Source: Pratylenchus scribneri
Lineage: Eukaryota > Nematoda > Chromadorea > Rhabditida > Pratylenchidae
Length of the DNA stretch: 64,000 nucleotides
Assembly (NCBI GenBank): GCA_030063045.1
Contig: JAQSEB010000098.1
Location: 248,001 to 312,000, forward strand
Reading direction: 5' to 3'
The notes under the pieces were generated by a model. That model did not search any database and had not been told where the DNA came from. It saw only the letters and a list, made by a program, of their open reading frames with translations. The position numbers and the translations under genes are program-made. Below are positions 61,043-64,000 of this stretch, piece after piece (positions within the stretch are counted from its first letter, which is position 1; each line of letters starts with the position of its first letter).

Positions 61043-61500
61043 AGTTCGGTGGGATAATAATTTTAAAATGTACTTTTTTATTATTCTATAAAGGATTATT
61101 TTTCGAACCCTAAAAAATTTCGAAAATTTGAGGTGTAACTTTTTAATTTATGGACATTTTTGAAAAAATTATCGATTATTTTTAGAATTTTGGCAAATTA
61201 AGAAAAGTCAATTAAAAAAATTTTTAAAACTCATTCTAACAGGAGCCAAAGAAATTATTAAAATATAGAGAAAAAGAATATATACTTAAAGTAATAATAA
61301 AACATAATTAATTTTTCGGATAAAATATTAAAAATGTCGAAAAGATTTAATATAGAAAATGGATAATTTTATAGACAATAGGAGAGAAAAAATATTATTA
61401 CAAACAGGGAAGATCTATATTTAATCAAAAAATTCAGAGACCAATTTTTAAGTGGTTTTTCTACTTCCAGATACTTAACAAAAATATCGATAGCGCTAAA

Positions 61501-62470
61501 ATGGACGAAACAATGTCGACAAGTTCGCTTAAAATTGAAAAGGCATGTTTTTTAATTTAATTAATTTTTAAAATAAAATTTATTTAAAATAATTATTTAC
61601 TTTTATTCAACTTAAGTTATTTTTCGGTAATATTTAAAATTTCGAAAAACATTGAAAAATAGCGAAAAGAATAAAACGATTTATATACATTCAGAGTATT
61701 TAATTCAATATTCTCATCATAAATAAGCATCGTTTGATAATGATTTGACTTAAGTTTAACCAATTGTAAACTAATTTTGAACAAAAAACCGTAAGATGGT
61801 TTTAGCAGTTTTATAACTTTAAAATTTGGCCAAACCATGACAAATTATAAACCAATCTACGAGTTTTTCTTGATGAGATCTTTTGATTGTTTAAGTATAA
61901 GGATTGGAATTCTAGGATAAAGCAATGAACCGTTGTAAAACTTTTCGCCATTTGTATGTTTTTCGACTATTTAAATACTATCGGTAATTTTTTGATATTT
62001 TTTCAATAAAAAATATCACAAAATTTGAACTATTCTGAATTCCTGACCAAATTTGATTTAAAAAAGCCATCAATTAGAGAAATAATTTATAATAACAGAT
62101 CTCACAAATTAAAATGCTGAATTTTTAGCAGTCTTCAAGTTTTGCTTCATTGGATTTTTCTGCTGGAAAAAGGAAAAGTTCTGCTGGTGCAGGGCAAATG
62201 TCGCTCTCAGCCAAATCCTGTCTCGAAGGCACATCATTGAAAACTGATGAGGAAGAATCAGAGGAGGATGAAGAAGAAGAGGAAGAAATTGTTAATCCTT
62301 GGGCGGAAATTTTCAAGCATGTTTTGGGAAAATTCAATCCAGCATTACTCAAAGTCGCTGAACCAATCGAACTTCCACCAGAACCAGTGAAACATGTCTA
62401 TAATGGATGGGCGGAAATATTCAAGCATGTTTTGGCAAACTTTAATCCTGACTTATTGGAATTCGAATGA
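61501..62470 (+). CDS. Small acidic protein with duplicated WAEIFKHVL motif (127 aa)
   Basis: Exon 1 (61501-61542, MDETMSTSSLKIEK) and exon 2 (62129-62470) join in phase 0 if the intron uses a GC donor (AAG|GCATGT) and the TTTTTAG acceptor. No GT donor nearby gives the right phase. Exon 2 has a Ser/Lys-rich stretch, an acidic block (DEEESEEDEEEEEE) and two copies of a 17-residue unit: WAEIFKHVLGKFNPALL and WAEIFKHVLANFNPDLL, separated by about 24 residues with PPEPVKHVY. The repeat suggests a small helical binding motif. Family unknown. The intron contains a palindromic element. Confidence 0.55.
61685..61990. repeat. Palindromic element, degraded, in the intron of the acidic-protein gene
   Basis: GGCCAAACCATGACAAATTA, TTCTTGATGAGATCT, AATTCTAGGATAAAGCAATG and CTTTTCGCCATTTGTATG follow the right-arm order of the family; the left arm is poorly conserved. 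Confidence 0.55.
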
Positions 62471-63118
62471 ATATGAAAATGGAAAATGAAATATGGATAA
62501 AAACATTTTTGGACATTTAGAATCAATTTTGTAAAAATCCTAATTTGCAAAAATATGAATTATCGCCATAAATGTTTTCATTTTATTTATCTATTTATTA
62601 AAAACTTTTAAAGTTTAAATGAGTGCCATTTGCATAACTTACCTTACTTTAAAATATTTCAAAAAAAAATTTTTTTTAAATAATCTTTCAAAAAAAATTC
62701 TGATTTCTTGGAAATTATTTAATATATTTTAAATTAAATTTCCCTATTTTTTGAATATTTTTGCATTTACCTCATCACGGTTTTTGGAGCTGATTGATCC
62801 AACTACATGGTCTTTTCATAATTCATTGAAATTGTATTAAGGCCGTAATTTAGAAATTTTTAAAAAATAGTTTTAGTTAAATTAATTCCAATTTATTTGT
62901 TTCAAAATTTAAAAAAATACGAAATTAAAATAATAGTCATAAAATAATTGAATAAATATGAAAATGATAAAAATGCAATTAAAAAGTTAATATAAAAATT
63001 CAATTAAATCATCAATTACTATTCCATGAAAGATTTTAAAGAAAATGTGGAATAATTTGTATTTTGATTTGTTCTTTCTCATTTGCTTATTACTTCACAA
63101 CAACCACAATTATCATTT
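62471..63118. other. Intergenic region
   Basis: AT-rich, lies between converging genes. No structure beyond A/T runs was seen. Confidence 0.5.
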
Positions 63119-63872
63119 CTATTTTTGCTTTTTTTCCCAATGAACTGTTTCAACATCCAATCCGCCATTGTTTGGAGTAAAAATTTTTACACACGGCTTG
63201 TTGCCAACAAATTCCCCAGCCAATATCGATTGTAGCACAGTATGCGTTATCGTTTCGATTTCGGCTTCTGAGGGCATGCCCGCTCCTTTATAGTGAGCCA
63301 CAATTGTCTTGTGATGACCCTTACTGGCTGCCATCGTGTCCTTTTCTCCCTGTTTTCCTTTTTCACCATAGTTATGTGATAGACCATATTTGAGCTCGAA
63401 GTTAAACACTTTGCCAGTTTGTTTGCATATCGGTTTAATGTCCAGTTTTCTCTCTTTTCCATGCATTTTTTGATAATTGATATGAAATTTGTCTTTGAAA
63501 ACAGCTTTCACTTTTTCGCTAATTAAGTTTTCATATTTTCTCCCATTGATGGCGTTTGCTATCACAATATTGTTAAAGCCTTTCGCACGTTCAGTCCCAA
63601 ATATGGCGAAATCGGTAATTTGTGTTCGGCCACCCTGACGACGGAAAATTTTTGCCCGTCTTCTTCTGTATTTGAGCCAATCTTCTTTCGAAAACGACTG
63701 AAAAATTAAGCATTTTTAATAATTAAAATTGACTTATTAAATTTTTCATCACCTTGAAATTTATCATTCTGTTGAAAGGTCGGACGCCGCCAAAAACAAT
63801 TTTGCCTGTTCCATAACACATAGCAGTAGGCACCCAATGTTCATCGACATTAGATACATCGATATTTTTAGC
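63119..63872 (-). CDS. Unrecognised protein, 3' exons; gene continues past 64000
   Basis: Exons 63872-63753 (40 codons, AKNIDVSNVDEHWVPTAMCY...) and 63697-63119 join in phase 0 and end ETVHWEKKQK-stop. An acceptor TTTTTGTAG at 63873 shows that more exons lie upstream, beyond the window. The product is basic, with YRRRRAKIFRRQGGRTQ near the start of the last exon. A stretch KLDIKPICKQTGKVFNFELK has D followed 14 residues later by E-L-K, the spacing seen in PD-(D/E)xK nuclease folds, and is followed by Gly/Lys-rich sequence and a helical end. That resemblance is only a motif-level observation. No signal peptide or TM in the visible part. Confidence 0.6.
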
Positions 63873-64000
63873 CTACAAAAAATTATGTTAATGCTTTAAA
63901 TTAAATGAAAAAGTCAGAACTGACTCATTTTTAAGCAAATAAATTAAAAATATTTAAAAACATTTTTTTAATAATATCAATATTTTGAAGCACTGATCAA

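Noticed and set aside
1..64000. CRISPR arrays, operons or other prokaryotic systems
   Set aside because: No spaced direct repeats of CRISPR type; genes are intron-containing and eukaryotic. The tandem arrays seen are minisatellites without unique spacers.

Overview
The window is AT-rich eukaryotic DNA with small exons, many introns of about 45-60 bases plus some very long ones, canonical GT-AG and a few apparent GC-AG introns, and lineage-expanded 7TM chemoreceptor genes. This is what a nematode nuclear genome looks like. A thiamine-phosphate synthase (ThiE) relic points towards plant-parasitic tylenchid nematodes (cyst, root-knot or relatives), where bacterial-type thiamine genes have been reported. 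That placement is an inference. All gene models were built by hand from reading frames and splice phases; none is backed by transcripts.

Layout. 1-15.5 kb: one large minus-strand gene whose eight visible exons encode a roughly 507-residue low-complexity N-terminus that runs into the start of an F-box (FBXL-like). 18.7-21.5 kb: an unrecognised plus-strand gene of eight exons (about 585 aa). 23.9-25.0 kb: a plus-strand KCTD-type BTB gene. 28.4 kb and 30.3 kb: minus-strand small secreted peptide candidates. 30.7-35.8 kb and 38.9-44.9 kb: two tandem minus-strand paralogues, each with 11 exons in the same phases, proline/glutamine-rich N-termini, a coiled-coil core and a basic C-terminal tail. 46.1-47.0 kb: a small minus-strand secreted or membrane protein, possibly damaged. 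48.7-57.9 kb: two tandem plus-strand Srd/Str-like chemoreceptor genes. The first has an intact coding sequence but carries a complete 5.07-kb Ty3/gypsy LTR retrotransposon in intron 2; the second is a pseudogene. 58.3 kb: the minus-strand ThiE-like terminal exon. 59.0-61.0 kb: a decayed Fic-domain (FICD/FIC-1-like) gene. 61.5-62.5 kb: a small acidic protein with a duplicated motif. 63.1-64 kb: the end of an unrecognised minus-strand gene with a D...E-x-K pattern.

The non-coding DNA is full of small non-autonomous DNA transposons. Four have perfect 8-bp target-site duplications and hAT-type terminal inverted repeats, one has a degraded 8-bp duplication, and one 641-bp palindrome has GG-starting ends with an 8-bp duplication. 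A separate family of palindromic elements of about 300-400 bp, sharing a core related to GATGCGTCTCGATGAGATCT, occurs roughly a dozen times, mostly in introns. One copy appears to be split by the retrotransposon. The window reads as a gene-sparse, transposon-loaded, lineage-specific region with receptor, secreted-peptide and HGT-relic content.
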